A program made the translations under genes and the position numbers. Of a stretch of DNA of 64,000 bases, positions 16,601-25,000 are shown piece after piece (position 1 is the stretch's first letter; each line of letters starts with the position of its first letter). A model generated the notes under the pieces. The model was not told the DNA's origin, searched no databases, and was given only the letters and a program-made list of their open reading frames with translations. Source of the DNA: Catenulispora yoronensis (GTDB lineage: Bacteria; Actinomycetota; Actinomycetes; Streptomycetales; Catenulisporaceae); contig NZ_BAAAQN010000029.1 in the NCBI RefSeq assembly GCF_039531695.1, forward strand, positions 65,871 to 129,870, given 5' to 3'.

Positions 16601-16645
16601 GTTCGCGGCGGCGCGCACGTCGGCCAGGGATTCATCGTCCGCCAT
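13640..16645 (-). CDS. TPR-CHAT protein (caspase-like protease/effector)
   Basis: It is 1001 aa. Residues ~10-560 are tandem TPR-like helices with the recurring N-L-G-x-x-L and A-x-x-A pattern (for example YSSNLGLALTRWAEQTGD). The middle is a coiled coil (~600-650, rich in Glu and Arg). The C-terminus (~700-1000) is a CHAT domain with both catalytic residues: His873 in HFACHATTD and Cys914 in LSACTTALGS. CHAT proteins are caspase-like cysteine peptidases used as effectors in several bacterial immune systems. The ATG at 16645 has GGGGAG five bases upstream; an upstream GTG at 16660 lacks one. It is the first gene of the block, so the trigger and effector are transcribed before the metabolic genes. 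Confidence 0.9.
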   Translation of the reverse strand: MADDESLADVRAAANEAVTVIRQASKEGQPEPIVEAIGALSRALVADGDRRGRYLMNIGSACMELYGIVGGEEPLYKALIAYRAALAAEPGSAINASNLGICLVRWFERTGELDSLAEAIDVLRLAVDAGKDRPASAGYSSNLGLALTRWAEQTGDADAAREAVVVHAAAVRRAPDAAADQAAMLSNLGMARMAVYRLTAEADELGLAVEAYSAAVRTVPAEDPNMPGCLAGLGGALTALAAAAGTVRPRIDAIEALRIAVRSLPREHPDRPMFLGQLGGSLQLAFLHSGDTAALREAVACGREAAELAPEGHRDRKVYRAGLAVLLRNQYEYTGDVAALEEARSLLAGVLSDESWDRRDRLKWKGDLSSVLHRLGRRHRSVPRLAEGAALLREVLEEIDPGDPELVMYLGNLGSLLGSLIDIEWDRALYLEAVEALERVVRFRLSEGTSDSHFNLGTLYQSAYQHDGSPEAYEQAAAAFSAAASEPRISPRTRATAAHYLGRLHLGAGRPDAALVGYEQALDLMDLVAWQGLAREDQERGLADFAGLASAAAACALAIDAPDRALAVLEQGRGVLIGQVLESRSRHEELAGREAELALELEAAQNAIDQAEESESPTLDRQRLLVRRDEVLDRIRSRPGFDRFLRSPDPAGLRSAVGDGPVVTLNISPSRCDALVTTRESTGSVELPDLTSSDAVTQANRFLEAVNANGWGTNDVIREALAWLWETTVAPVLDHLGFGPAESARLPRLWWVPTGALSVLPIHAAGHHGRADGDARSALHRVVSSYTPSLRMLRHSQDRAGVPGASSPSPSPSPSLVVAVGAGGVPLVHAEAETEAVAALLPGQVLRLTDQQATKQDVVDAIVRSGWVHFACHATTDAVRPTEGCLHLYDGDLRIREITGLRVPHAEAVYLSACTTALGSRQLPDETIHISSAFQQIGFPTVIGTLWQVPDQAAARTAQKIYAALPGISPAYAVNHVARSIRAEYPNTPYDWAAFVHSGSL

Positions 16646-16710
16646 CGGTTCTCCCCTCACCGGGCTTCTCCGTCATGCTAGCCGGAGGACGACGGCCGCC
16701 GAGGCTCAAA

Positions 16711-16750
16711 CCGGTTCGGGTCCGCCCCTTAAGGGGCGGACCCGAACCGG
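16711..16750. repeat. Perfect 40-bp palindrome upstream of the CHAT operon
   Basis: Arms ccggttcgggtccgcccctt (16711-16730) and its exact reverse complement (16731-16750) meet with no spacer. It lies 59 bases beyond the stop of the Tim44-like gene and 66 bases before the CHAT start, both on the minus strand. It could be the terminator of the former (only three T residues follow) or a dyad operator for the CHAT operon. Confidence 0.85.
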
Positions 16751-16808
16751 ATCGATCACTGACAATCAGAACCTTCACGCGCAGGATGTACCCACGCGGC
16801 CTACCGGG

Positions 16809-18149
16809 TCACGACCCGACTAGCCGCGTCCCCGGCTGCGCCGTATCGGCCGCGATCACGGTCCAGCCCTTCGCCGTCGGGCCGTCCAGCCGCATGTCGA
16901 AGCTGAAGGCGATGGGGCGGCGCTTGTGCGCGTCGCCGAGCAGTACCTCTTCGGTCCGGCGGTCCACCTCGTAGTAGAAGCCCTCGGCGTCGACCACGAC
17001 GCGGACGACGATCGGCTCGCGCGAGACCAGCGCGCGCACCTCGACGCGGCCGATGGTGGCCTTGCGCATCACGGTGCGGTTGGCGGTGCGCACGGACGTG
17101 AAGTCCAGGCTGCCGTCGTTCATGGCCCACTCTTCGAGGAACTGCTCGACGGCGACCTCCAGGACCGCCTTGTCGAACCGGCCGTCGATCAGGCTCAGGT
17201 CGCCGGCCGCCGCGTCGGCGTCGGTGCTCCAGGAGATGCCGGTCAGCGACAGGACGTCGGTCACGCCCGGCACCGAGACGTTCTCGGCCACCTCCAGCAC
17301 GGCGTCGCGGGCGACCGCCTTCTGGTCCCAGAAGTCGGTCTCGATGGCGTCGGTCAGGTGGTGCGCACCCTCGGCCGCCTGCTCCACCGAGGACACGATC
17401 CACGCGCCGGAGCCGTCCTTGCGCAGCGTCCAGTACTCCACCGGGCGCGAGGAGTTGTCCTTGCGGACCGCGTCGTAGCCGCTCGCCCGGCGCACGCGGT
17501 CGCGCAGGGTCGCGGTGATGCGGAAGGTGACGGTGTCGTTGGTCTCCCCGGACCGGTTCGCGAGGTTGACCAGCTCGACGGCCGGGCCGGAGACGACCTC
17601 CACGATGTTGACCTCGCCGCGCGACTCGTAGTCCCGCAGCTCCTCGTCCCACTTGACGTAGAGCACCGGGGACAGGATCTGCTGCAAGGTCGCGCGGTCG
17701 CGGGCGGTCCAGGCGCGCTGGGCGGTCGTGTAGAGCCAGACCGCGCGCTGCTTCAGCGGTTCGAGGGCGAAGCTCGGGTCGGTCTCGGCGAGCGCCTCGA
17801 CGCGGGCCTCGACCTGGGTGGCCCGCTGGCGGGCCGTCTCGTCCGCACGGTGGGCAGCCCGGTCCGACCCCGTGTTGAGACCGCGCTTCGACCCCCCGTT
17901 CTTGGCCTTGAACGCCAGCCACAGGACCACGACCAGCAGCACGATCACCAGCAGGACGATGGAGCCCCCGCCACCGCCGAAGCCGACGAAGCCCACGCCG
18001 TGGATCCCGCCGCCGCCACCGCCGTGGCCACCGCCGCCGCCACCACCGCCGAAGCCGTGGCCGCCGCCACCGCCGCGGGCCTGCGCCACCGCAGGACTGC
18101 TCAGCGCAGCAACCGCTGCGAGTACGAACAACCGACGCCCGATACGCAC
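16809..18149 (-). CDS. Tim44-like domain membrane protein
   Basis: It is 446 aa. The GTG at 18149 is preceded by GAGGGGG and gives a proper signal peptide (GRRLFVLAAVAALSSPAVAQA). A Gly/His-rich stretch follows (~25-60), then one membrane segment (SIVLLVIVLLVVVLWLAFKA, ~62-82). The cytoplasmic C-terminal half has a Tim44/MRPL45-like domain: FALEPLKQRAVWLYTTAQRAW, then a repeated beta-sheet half (RITATLRDRV, WTLRK, WIVSSVEQA), apparently twice. Such proteins are common in actinobacteria and their task is unknown; a link to membrane-protein traffic is only by family name. Confidence 0.78.
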   Translation of the reverse strand: MRIGRRLFVLAAVAALSSPAVAQARGGGGGHGFGGGGGGGGHGGGGGGIHGVGFVGFGGGGGSIVLLVIVLLVVVLWLAFKAKNGGSKRGLNTGSDRAAHRADETARQRATQVEARVEALAETDPSFALEPLKQRAVWLYTTAQRAWTARDRATLQQILSPVLYVKWDEELRDYESRGEVNIVEVVSGPAVELVNLANRSGETNDTVTFRITATLRDRVRRASGYDAVRKDNSSRPVEYWTLRKDGSGAWIVSSVEQAAEGAHHLTDAIETDFWDQKAVARDAVLEVAENVSVPGVTDVLSLTGISWSTDADAAAGDLSLIDGRFDKAVLEVAVEQFLEEWAMNDGSLDFTSVRTANRTVMRKATIGRVEVRALVSREPIVVRVVVDAEGFYYEVDRRTEEVLLGDAHKRRPIAFSFDMRLDGPTAKGWTVIAADTAQPGTRLVGS

Positions 18150-18320
18150 CTGGATCCCCCTCGGAATCAGAAACACCTCAATCCAAGGTACGCCAATAAG
18201 ACCTGGTGCCAAGGGCTTAAGCGGTTTCGAACCGCCGCGACCTGCTTTGACGGACGCGTCCATGGCTCGGGAAACGGAGCCGAACGGCCGCTCCGGGAGG
18301 ATCAGGTGATCTTCGCCACA

Positions 18321-18352
18321 AAGTGGGCCGTGCCGCGTCGCACGGCCCACTT
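18321..18352 (-). terminator. Rho-independent-like terminator after the sigma-factor operon
   Basis: A 13-bp perfect stem (aagtgggccgtgc / gcacggcccactt) with a six-base loop lies 70 bases beyond the stop at 18425. On the minus strand the stem ends in CTTTGTGG, a weak U-tract. It separates the sigma-factor operon from the Tim44-like gene. Confidence 0.7.
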
Positions 18353-18424
18353 CCCTCACTTCAGTCCTGCCGATCCGAACTGCTTCTGCCTGCTTCTACC
18401 AACTTCTATCTACTTCGTCCCGCC

Positions 18425-19315
18425 CTACTTCGCCCCGACCTGTACCGCCGCCGAGTCCCACACCGGCGACGTCAGCATCGTGCGCGCCTGGTCCTCGGAG
18501 ATGCGGGACGCCTTCGAGCCGTACTGCATCTGGTAGAGCGTCAGCTCGCGGCCGTCCGGGCGGAAGTAGGTGTAGGTGTTCAGGTAGAGCGAGGTCGGGA
18601 GGGCTGTCTTGCCCTGCTCCTGCATGCTCAGGAACGAGCCGCCGCCGGGGAGCGGGGTGACGGTGCAGTCCGGCTGCGCGTTGTGCTTCTCGGTCGCGAT
18701 CTCGTGGAAGTAGGCGCAGGTGGTCGGGGTGCTGGGGCGGGTCACGGCGACCGTCCCGCCGAGGCCGGTCGGGTCCTCGGACCAGTTCCAGTGCACCTTG
18801 GCGGTGTGGTCCTGGGTCGAGGCCTGGACGGCGATGACGTAGACGCCGGACGGGAGGGTCTGCTGGAGGTCCTTCTTCAGCAGCGCGGGGAGGTCGGTCG
18901 TGGCGGCGGCGGAGGTCGTCACCGCGGTGCGGGCCGGGGCCGGGGCGGCCGCCGCGCCGGCCGCGGCGGCGTTGTTGGCCGCCGCCGCATTGGCCGGGTT
19001 GGCGGCGTCGGCACCGCCGGCGGCCGACGTCGAGCCCGAGCCGCCGGAGGAGCCGGAGCCCAGCCCGGCCAGGGCGCTGGTCACAGCGGCGGCCACGCCG
19101 AGCACCGCGACCGCCGACAGGCCCATGCCGATAGCGCTGTTGCGGCGCAGGCGGCGCCCGCGGGCCACGGCGCCGGCATGCAGGGTGTGGAGCTCGGGGG
19201 ATTCGAAGCCGTCGGCCGTGTGGCGCAGGGCGCGCGCGAACTCGTCGGCGCGATCGTTGTCGCCGCCGTAGCTGTTGCCGTAGCCGTAGCCGTGGTCGTT
19301 GTCGCTGACAGACAC
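18425..19315 (-). CDS. Single-pass membrane protein, candidate anti-sigma partner
   Basis: It is 296 aa from the GTG at 19315 (GAGAGG upstream). The cytoplasmic N-terminus (~1-60, DEFARALRHTADGFES..LHTLHAGAVARGRRLRRN) precedes one membrane helix (SAIGMGLSAVAVLGVAAAVTSALAGLG, ~62-88). Next comes an Ala/Ser/Gly/Asn-rich spacer (~89-140) and an extracellular beta-rich domain with two cysteines (TTCAYF, PDCTVTP). It lies 74 bases after a SigE-type sigma gene on the same strand. That position and topology fit a membrane-bound anti-sigma or sensor protein, though no ZAS zinc motif is present. Function inferred from context. Confidence 0.72.
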   Translation of the reverse strand: MSVSDNDHGYGYGNSYGGDNDRADEFARALRHTADGFESPELHTLHAGAVARGRRLRRNSAIGMGLSAVAVLGVAAAVTSALAGLGSGSSGGSGSTSAAGGADAANPANAAAANNAAAAGAAAAPAPARTAVTTSAAATTDLPALLKKDLQQTLPSGVYVIAVQASTQDHTAKVHWNWSEDPTGLGGTVAVTRPSTPTTCAYFHEIATEKHNAQPDCTVTPLPGGGSFLSMQEQGKTALPTSLYLNTYTYFRPDGRELTLYQMQYGSKASRISEDQARTMLTSPVWDSAAVQVGAK

Positions 19316-19389
19316 TGTGGGTTCTGCCTCTCTGGAACTGGACGGGAAGGTTCTGGAGCGCCGCAGGAGGCGCAGCCGCCGGCGTGCGC

Positions 19390-19908
19390 CTACGAGTGCG
19401 CGAGCACGGCGAAGTCGGCGCCGAGGATGTCGCGGACCCGGGCCAGCGCCCGGCCGCAGCGGGAGCGGACCGCGCTCGGTGAGAGGTTCAGCGCGGCTGC
19501 CGTCTCCTCGACGCTGCGGTCCTCCCAATACCGCAGGACCAGCACGGCGCGGTCCTTCGGAGTGAGCTGGCGCAGGGCCGCCAGCAGGGAGAGGCGCAGC
19601 GTCGGATCGGTGTCCGGGGCGGCGGCGTCGACCGCCTCCAGGCCGGGCCGCTCGTGGTTGCTGCGCTTGCGGCGCGTCGATATGAACGTGTTGACCAAAG
19701 TGGTCTGGGCGTAGCCCACGGGGTTGTCGAGGTGCACGACCTTGGACCAGCGCTGGTAGACGCGGCCGAAGGCCTCCTGGACCAAGTCCTCCGCCAGGTG
19801 GGTGTCGCCGCCGGCGAGCAGGCACGCGCTCCGGTAGAGCTGACCCGCGCTGGCGGCGACGAAGGCCCGGAAGTCGTCTGGATCTGCTCCCGGTCGTCTC
19901 ATCCTCAT
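19390..19908 (-). CDS. ECF RNA polymerase sigma factor, SigE family
   Basis: It is 172 aa, the usual size for a two-domain ECF sigma. Region 2 reads FRAFVAASAGQLYRSACLLAGG followed by HLAEDLVQEAFGRVYQRW (core binding and -10 recognition). Region 4 reads LRQLTPKDRAVLVLRYWEDRSVEETAAALNLSPSAVRSRCGRALARVR (helix-turn-helix for the -35). The TACLL/HLAEDLVQEAF style matches the actinobacterial SigE-like group. It is followed by a membrane protein that probably controls it. Two in-frame ATGs (19908 and 19902) are possible starts. Confidence 0.92.
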   Translation of the reverse strand: MRMRRPGADPDDFRAFVAASAGQLYRSACLLAGGDTHLAEDLVQEAFGRVYQRWSKVVHLDNPVGYAQTTLVNTFISTRRKRSNHERPGLEAVDAAAPDTDPTLRLSLLAALRQLTPKDRAVLVLRYWEDRSVEETAAALNLSPSAVRSRCGRALARVRDILGADFAVLAHS

Positions 19909-19976
19909 GCCTAGTCAACGCTGTGGGGTCCGCACTCTGTCGCACATGGATTTCGGGTGAGCGGTCCATGGCATGC

Positions 19977-20010
19977 GGTAACCATGTAAGCCCGGTAACG
20001 GTGTAACCCC
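19977..20010. repeat. Adjacent 17-bp direct repeats in a divergent promoter region
   Basis: ggtaaccatgtaagccc (19977-19993) is followed directly by ggtaacggtgtaacccc (19994-20010), 13 of 17 positions equal. The pair lies between the sigma gene (minus) and the HAF-repeat gene (plus). It is a candidate binding site or tandem promoter element. Confidence 0.6.
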
Positions 20011-20091
20011 GCTCCGTATCAGCTCACGAGGTCGAAACCGCGGTCGGAACGGCTGGCCGCGGCTCCACCTTTCCACGAAAGGGTGAAATCG

Positions 20092-21171
20092 ATGACTCGT
20101 GCACGTCTTCGGGTCCTGGGCGGGGTCGCCGCGGCGGCGGCGCTCGCCGGACCGGCGGCGGTCGCGCCGGCCCATGCGGCGACGGCCCCGCGATACAAGC
20201 TGACCATCGTCGGCACGGCAGGCACGCAACTGTTCGGCATCAACAAGAACGGCGACGTCTTCGGCGACGCCACCGAGCCGGGGGCGCGGACGCAGGAAGG
20301 CTTCGTGCTGCCGGCCGGCGCGACGAGGATGGTGTTCCTGGGCTCGCCGGGCGATCCGGCGAACACCAACTCCGCCTCCAGCCCCGAGGCGATCAACGCC
20401 GCCGGCGTCCTCGTCGGCACCACCACGGCGTTCACCACCGGCGCCGAGTCCGCGGTCCGGTGGTCCGCCACCGGCGCCCCGACGGATCTGGGCGCGCAGC
20501 TCGGGCTCCAGAACCTGGTCGCCACCCCGGCCCTGACCGCGATCAACGACAGCGGCCTGATCACCGGCTTCGGCTCCTTCCGGGGCGAGGTCGGCTTCAC
20601 GATCAGCGGCGGCACCGTCACCAAGCTGCCGACGCTGCCCAACGGGGGCGTCGACGTCGAGCCGATCGCCGTCAACAACGCGGGCCTGATCGTCGGCCAG
20701 GCGGACACCAGGACGTCGGACTTCCAGGCCGCCGCCTGGCAGAACGGCACCGTCCGGACCCTCGGCCAGCTGCCCGGCAGCCTCACCTCCGAGGCGCTGG
20801 CGGTCAACGCCTCCGGGCAGGCGGTCGGGGCCGACATCCTCAACGCCGACGGCAACGCCCACGCGGTGCTGTTCGCCAACGGCACGGTCACCGACCTCGA
20901 AGCACCGGCCACCGGCGGGCCCGGCACCGAGGGCGGCGACGCCTCGGCGAAGGCGATCAACGACGGCGGCGTCATCGTCGGGCAGGGCGGCAACGGCGAC
21001 GCGTTCGTCTACCAGAACGGCCAGGCGACCGACCTGAACACCCTGATCGCCCCCGGATCCGGCTTCACCCTCCTCACCGCCGACGGGATCAACAACAACG
21101 GCGTGATCGTCGGGACGGCGTCCAACGCCGCCGGGGCGACGTTCGGCTTCGAACTCACGCCGATCGCCTGA
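20092..21171 (+). CDS. Secreted HAF-repeat protein
   Basis: It is 359 aa from the ATG at 20092 (GAAAGG nine bases upstream; an in-frame GTG at 20083 is less likely). A signal peptide ends near ALAGPAAVAPAHA. The rest is about seven copies of a ~40-residue beta-propeller-like repeat with the core INxxGxxxG (GINKNGDVFG, AINAAGVLVG, AINDSGLITG, AVNNAGLIVG, AVNASGQAVG, AINDGGVIVG, GINNNGVIVG). This is the HAF extracellular repeat family, secreted and of unknown role. It stands alone and is transcribed away from the sigma factor, which may control it. Confidence 0.85.
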   Translation: MTRARLRVLGGVAAAAALAGPAAVAPAHAATAPRYKLTIVGTAGTQLFGINKNGDVFGDATEPGARTQEGFVLPAGATRMVFLGSPGDPANTNSASSPEAINAAGVLVGTTTAFTTGAESAVRWSATGAPTDLGAQLGLQNLVATPALTAINDSGLITGFGSFRGEVGFTISGGTVTKLPTLPNGGVDVEPIAVNNAGLIVGQADTRTSDFQAAAWQNGTVRTLGQLPGSLTSEALAVNASGQAVGADILNADGNAHAVLFANGTVTDLEAPATGGPGTEGGDASAKAINDGGVIVGQGGNGDAFVYQNGQATDLNTLIAPGSGFTLLTADGINNNGVIVGTASNAAGATFGFELTPIA

Positions 21172-21289
21172 CGGCTTCGGAAAACGTCTGACGGCCGCTG
21201 AGAACAGCCGGCGGCCGAGCGGCTTCCCCTGGCCGATGGACAGGCCGGGGGAAGCCGCGCCTGTCAGTGCCGATTCCTAGGCTTCCCGC

Positions 21290-21862
21290 ATGACAACCGC
21301 CGCAGCCCCCGAACACCGCATCCCGACCGCCGACGAGGAGAACCGCCTCTGGGCGCTCGTCGAAGAAGCCTGGTCCGAGGCCGACGACACGGTGCACGCG
21401 GCCCGGCGCGCCCTGATCACCCGGCCCCTGATCGACACCGACCAGTCGTCCTCGGACGACAAGGAGGGCCGCCGCCTCATGCTCGTCGTCGACGCCGCGG
21501 CCGACGCCTTCATCGACACCCTCACCGGCCTGTGCGTCGACCTGTCCTCCGCCGACCTCACCGACCTCGACCGCGTCGTCGAACGCAAACTCCACGACCT
21601 CGACCGCGCCGACCTCCACGCCGTCACCGACGGCTCCGACGACGGCTTCCTCTACGCCCGCGCCTTCATCCTCGCCGTCGGCCGCGACTACTACTCAGCC
21701 GTCGCCGCCAACCCGCGCCTCGCGGTCATCGACTGCGACCTCGAAGCCATGTCCTACCTGTTCGCACACGTGCACAACAGGAAGTTCGGGTCGTACCCGG
21801 AGACCGGGTCGGGGATCAGCCGGGAGACATGCGCGAACGCGGCGGGATGGGCTTCGAGCTAG
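21290..21862 (+). CDS. DUF4240-like protein
   Basis: It is 190 aa. The N-terminal half reads RLWALVEEAWSEADDTVHAARRAL, then a helix FIDTLTGLCVDLSSADLTDLDRVVERKLHDLDR. Next comes DGFLYARAFILAVGRDYYSAVAANP, the layout of DUF4240 proteins (the WALIE..R...L..L..L pattern and the later YARAFILAxGRxYY block). It is soluble with no signal. Function unknown. The coding sequence has very strong third-position C preference and is clearly real. Confidence 0.7.
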   Translation: MTTAAAPEHRIPTADEENRLWALVEEAWSEADDTVHAARRALITRPLIDTDQSSSDDKEGRRLMLVVDAAADAFIDTLTGLCVDLSSADLTDLDRVVERKLHDLDRADLHAVTDGSDDGFLYARAFILAVGRDYYSAVAANPRLAVIDCDLEAMSYLFAHVHNRKFGSYPETGSGISRETCANAAGWASS

Positions 21863-22098
21863 CCCGGCATCAGAATCCCCGCTTCACAGGATCGTTATAA
21901 ACGTCGAGCGACTAATAATCCTGATGACGACTACCGCGCCGTGGGGAGCGACCCGCCACCGGCGTAATCGTTACCGTCGCGACCTCCGGACCCGCGGGAT
22001 GATCGACGGCATCGCAGAGCTTTGATAATTTTCCCCGGCCGTCGGTGCCGGCCCGGCCGACGGGTCCTTGTCCGGTACGGACTTAGCGGGGGTTCCCT
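21863..22098. other. AT-richer intergenic region before the RHS gene
   Basis: It holds the most AT-rich stretch nearby (gttataaacgtcgagcgact, then taataatcctgat, and ttgataattttcc near 22022-22034), so one or more promoters of the RHS gene probably lie here. No ORF of actinobacterial composition is seen. Confidence 0.4.
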
Positions 22099-25000
22099 AT
22101 GGGAGCGTGGCGTTCTCCGACGTCGACAGGCTCGAAACGAAGGCTCAGGCGCGTCAAACACGGCTCGGCGGTGTTCGCCGCGATCGCGATGGTCGTCCCG
22201 CTGGTGGCAGCGCCGGCGGAAGCAGCGGGACAACCGCACAAAGGAAAGATCTGGCAGCCGCGGCCGGTCGTGAAGATGGCTCCGGTGCCGTCCGCGAAGG
22301 GGCCGGCCACGAAGCAATCGGGGCCGCAGAGCCTGCCGGGCTACAACGCCCCGGATCCCGTCTGGCCGGCAGCCGCGACCGCGACGGTGGACCTGTCGCC
22401 GGCGGCCGTCTCGCCCAAGGCGCTGGCCGCCGGGGCGGCCACCGACGCCGGAGCCGGCCTGGCGGCGGTTCCGGGTCTGCCGGTGAGCATCGGCGTGCCG
22501 GCCGCCACGGCCGAGACGGCCGAGACGGCCGAGACAGCCACGGGTCAGCGTGCGGCGAAGGCCTCAGCCGTCGCGGCCGCGACGCCCGCCGCGAAGGTGA
22601 CCGTGGGCGTCGCGGCGCACCCGGCCACGCAGCGGGCGGGCATCGCCGGGATGGCCGTCACCCTGGTCCGGGCGGACGGCGGTGCCGCCCCGGCACCGGC
22701 CACGGTCGCGCTCGACTACTCCGGATTCGCCGACGCCTACGGCGGCGCCTTCGGCGACCGGCTGGCGCTGTTCGCCCTGCCGGCCTGCTCGCTGACCACG
22801 CCGGACGACCCGGCGTGCCGCACGCGGACGCCGGTCGCGTTCCGCAACGACCGCGAGAACCACAAGCTCGTCGCCACCGTCGACGTGCCGGCGGGCACCC
22901 CGACCGGAACCGCTGCGGCGACGTCCCAGGGTGCGGCCACGTCCCAGGGAACGGCCGCGCCCATGGTGCTGGCAGCCAGTTCCACCCCTTCGGGGATGAA
23001 CGGCACCTACGACGCGACCTCGTTGAAGTCCTCCGATCTGTGGAACAGCGGGAACAGCAACGGCACCTTCACCTACTCGTATCCAATGACGATGCCTGCC
23101 GCGCTCGGCGGTCTGACCCCGACCGTGGGGCTCTCCTACGACTCCGGAAGCGTCGACGGCCGTACGTCCGCCGCCAACGCGCAGGGCTCGTGGGCCGGCG
23201 ACGGCTGGGACTACAACCCCGGCTTCATCGAGCGTTCCTACAAGCCGTGCTCCAAAGCCGGCTTCCCCACTTCCAGCGATCAGTGCTGGGGCATCCCGAA
23301 CGCGACCCTGTCGCTCCCGGGCCACAGCGGGACCTTGGTCCACGACGACACCACGGGCGTCTGGCGGATAGCCGGCGACGACGGCACGCGGGTGGAGCAG
23401 CTGACCGGCGCCTCCAACGGCAACTCTGGTGACGGCGGTGCCTACTGGAAGCTGACCACGACCGACGGCACGGAGTACTACTTCGGCGCGAACCGCCTCC
23501 CCCAGGCCGACAACGGCACCAACAGCTCGACCGAGCCGGTCACCTACTCGGCGTGGGGCCTGCCGGTCTTCGGCACCGGCAGCCCCGGCGGCGCGAACTG
23601 CGCGAACCCGACCACCGCGGTGGCCACGAACTGCCGGACGGGATGGCGGTGGAATCTGGACTTCGTGGTGGACCCGCACCACAACCTGACCCGCTACACC
23701 TACGCCCGGGAGGAGAACTTCTACCTGCGTGGGACGGCCGGCAGTCCGACGGAGTACCAGGCCGGCGGATTCCTCACTCAGATCGACTACGGCTGGCGCA
23801 CCGAGGACTACTACAACTCCGCCGTGCACCCCGCGGTCAGCACCGTCTTCACCCCGGCTGCCCGCTGCATCAGCGACACCAGCCAGGCCGGGCACGACAG
23901 CCGCTGCCCGGCCGGCACCGTGCCGGTCGCCGGCGGCATCGCGCAGACCGGCATCAACGCCGCGAACGCTCCGGCGTTCGTGGACACGCCTTGGGACCTG
24001 GCCTGCACCTCGGCCGGGACCAAGGACGGCACGGCCGGCGGCGCGAAATGCACCGACCTGTCGCCCTCGTTCTTCAACACCGAGCGTCTGAGCACGGTGG
24101 CCACGAACGTCTGGACCGGCTCGGCCTACCGCCCGGTGGACGTGTACACGCTGCTGCACCAGTTCAACGCCGTCCCCGACCCCTCCACCTCGGGCAACCA
24201 GCCGACGCTGTGGCTGGCCGGGATCAAGCACAGCGGCTACGTCGTGAACCAGGACGGCACCACCGTCAAGACCGACGATCCGACGGTCTACACCTACGGC
24301 CAGTTCCTCCCGAACCGGGCCGCGACCCACTCGTTCAACGCCACCAACAACGCCTCCGACTACAACCGGCTGCGGATGGACGCGATCACCGACACCTCCG
24401 GATCAGAGGTCGACGTCAGCTATGCCGATCCCAGCACCCTGTGCCCGGGTTCGACCGCGCCGGCCATCACCGCGAACTCGACGCGGTGCTATCCGGAGTA
24501 CTGGACCATCCCCGGCGGGACCGCACCGGTTCTGGACTGGTTCAACAAGTACACGGTGACCTCGGTGACCCGGTACGACGACACACTCCTGGCACCGATG
24601 CGCCAGGTGGACTACTCCTACCTGGGCACACCGGTGTGGCACACCAACGACTCCGAGCAGACCGAGGCCCAGTACCGCACCTTCGACCAGTTCCGCGGGT
24701 ACGCACAGGTCCAGATCGTGGCGGGCAACGAGGCCGACGGCAGCAACACCAAGACCGTCACCACCTACTTCCGCGGCATGGACCAGGACGGCAACGCCAG
24801 CTATCCGTTCCAGGACGCCAACAAGAACGTCTGGGTCGTCGACGGCCACGGTGACGCGTTCCACTCCGGAGACCCGGGTCTGCGCGACGACAACTCGCTG
24901 GCCGGACAGGTCCTGGAAGTCCAGACCTACGCCTCGGCGACCAGCGGCACCGTGGTGTCCGACGTGGTGAGCGTGCCGGTCGACCCGACCAGCAGCGATC

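Noticed and set aside
13655..16681. A 1008-codon open frame on the plus strand
   Set aside because: Antisense shadow of the TPR-CHAT gene, which has catalytic motifs and a ribosome site.
18378..18424. Repeated cttctacc/cttctatc motif after the sigma-operon stop as a regulatory array
   Set aside because: Copies are short, uneven in spacing and lie between a stop codon and a terminator; probably chance pyrimidine-rich sequence.
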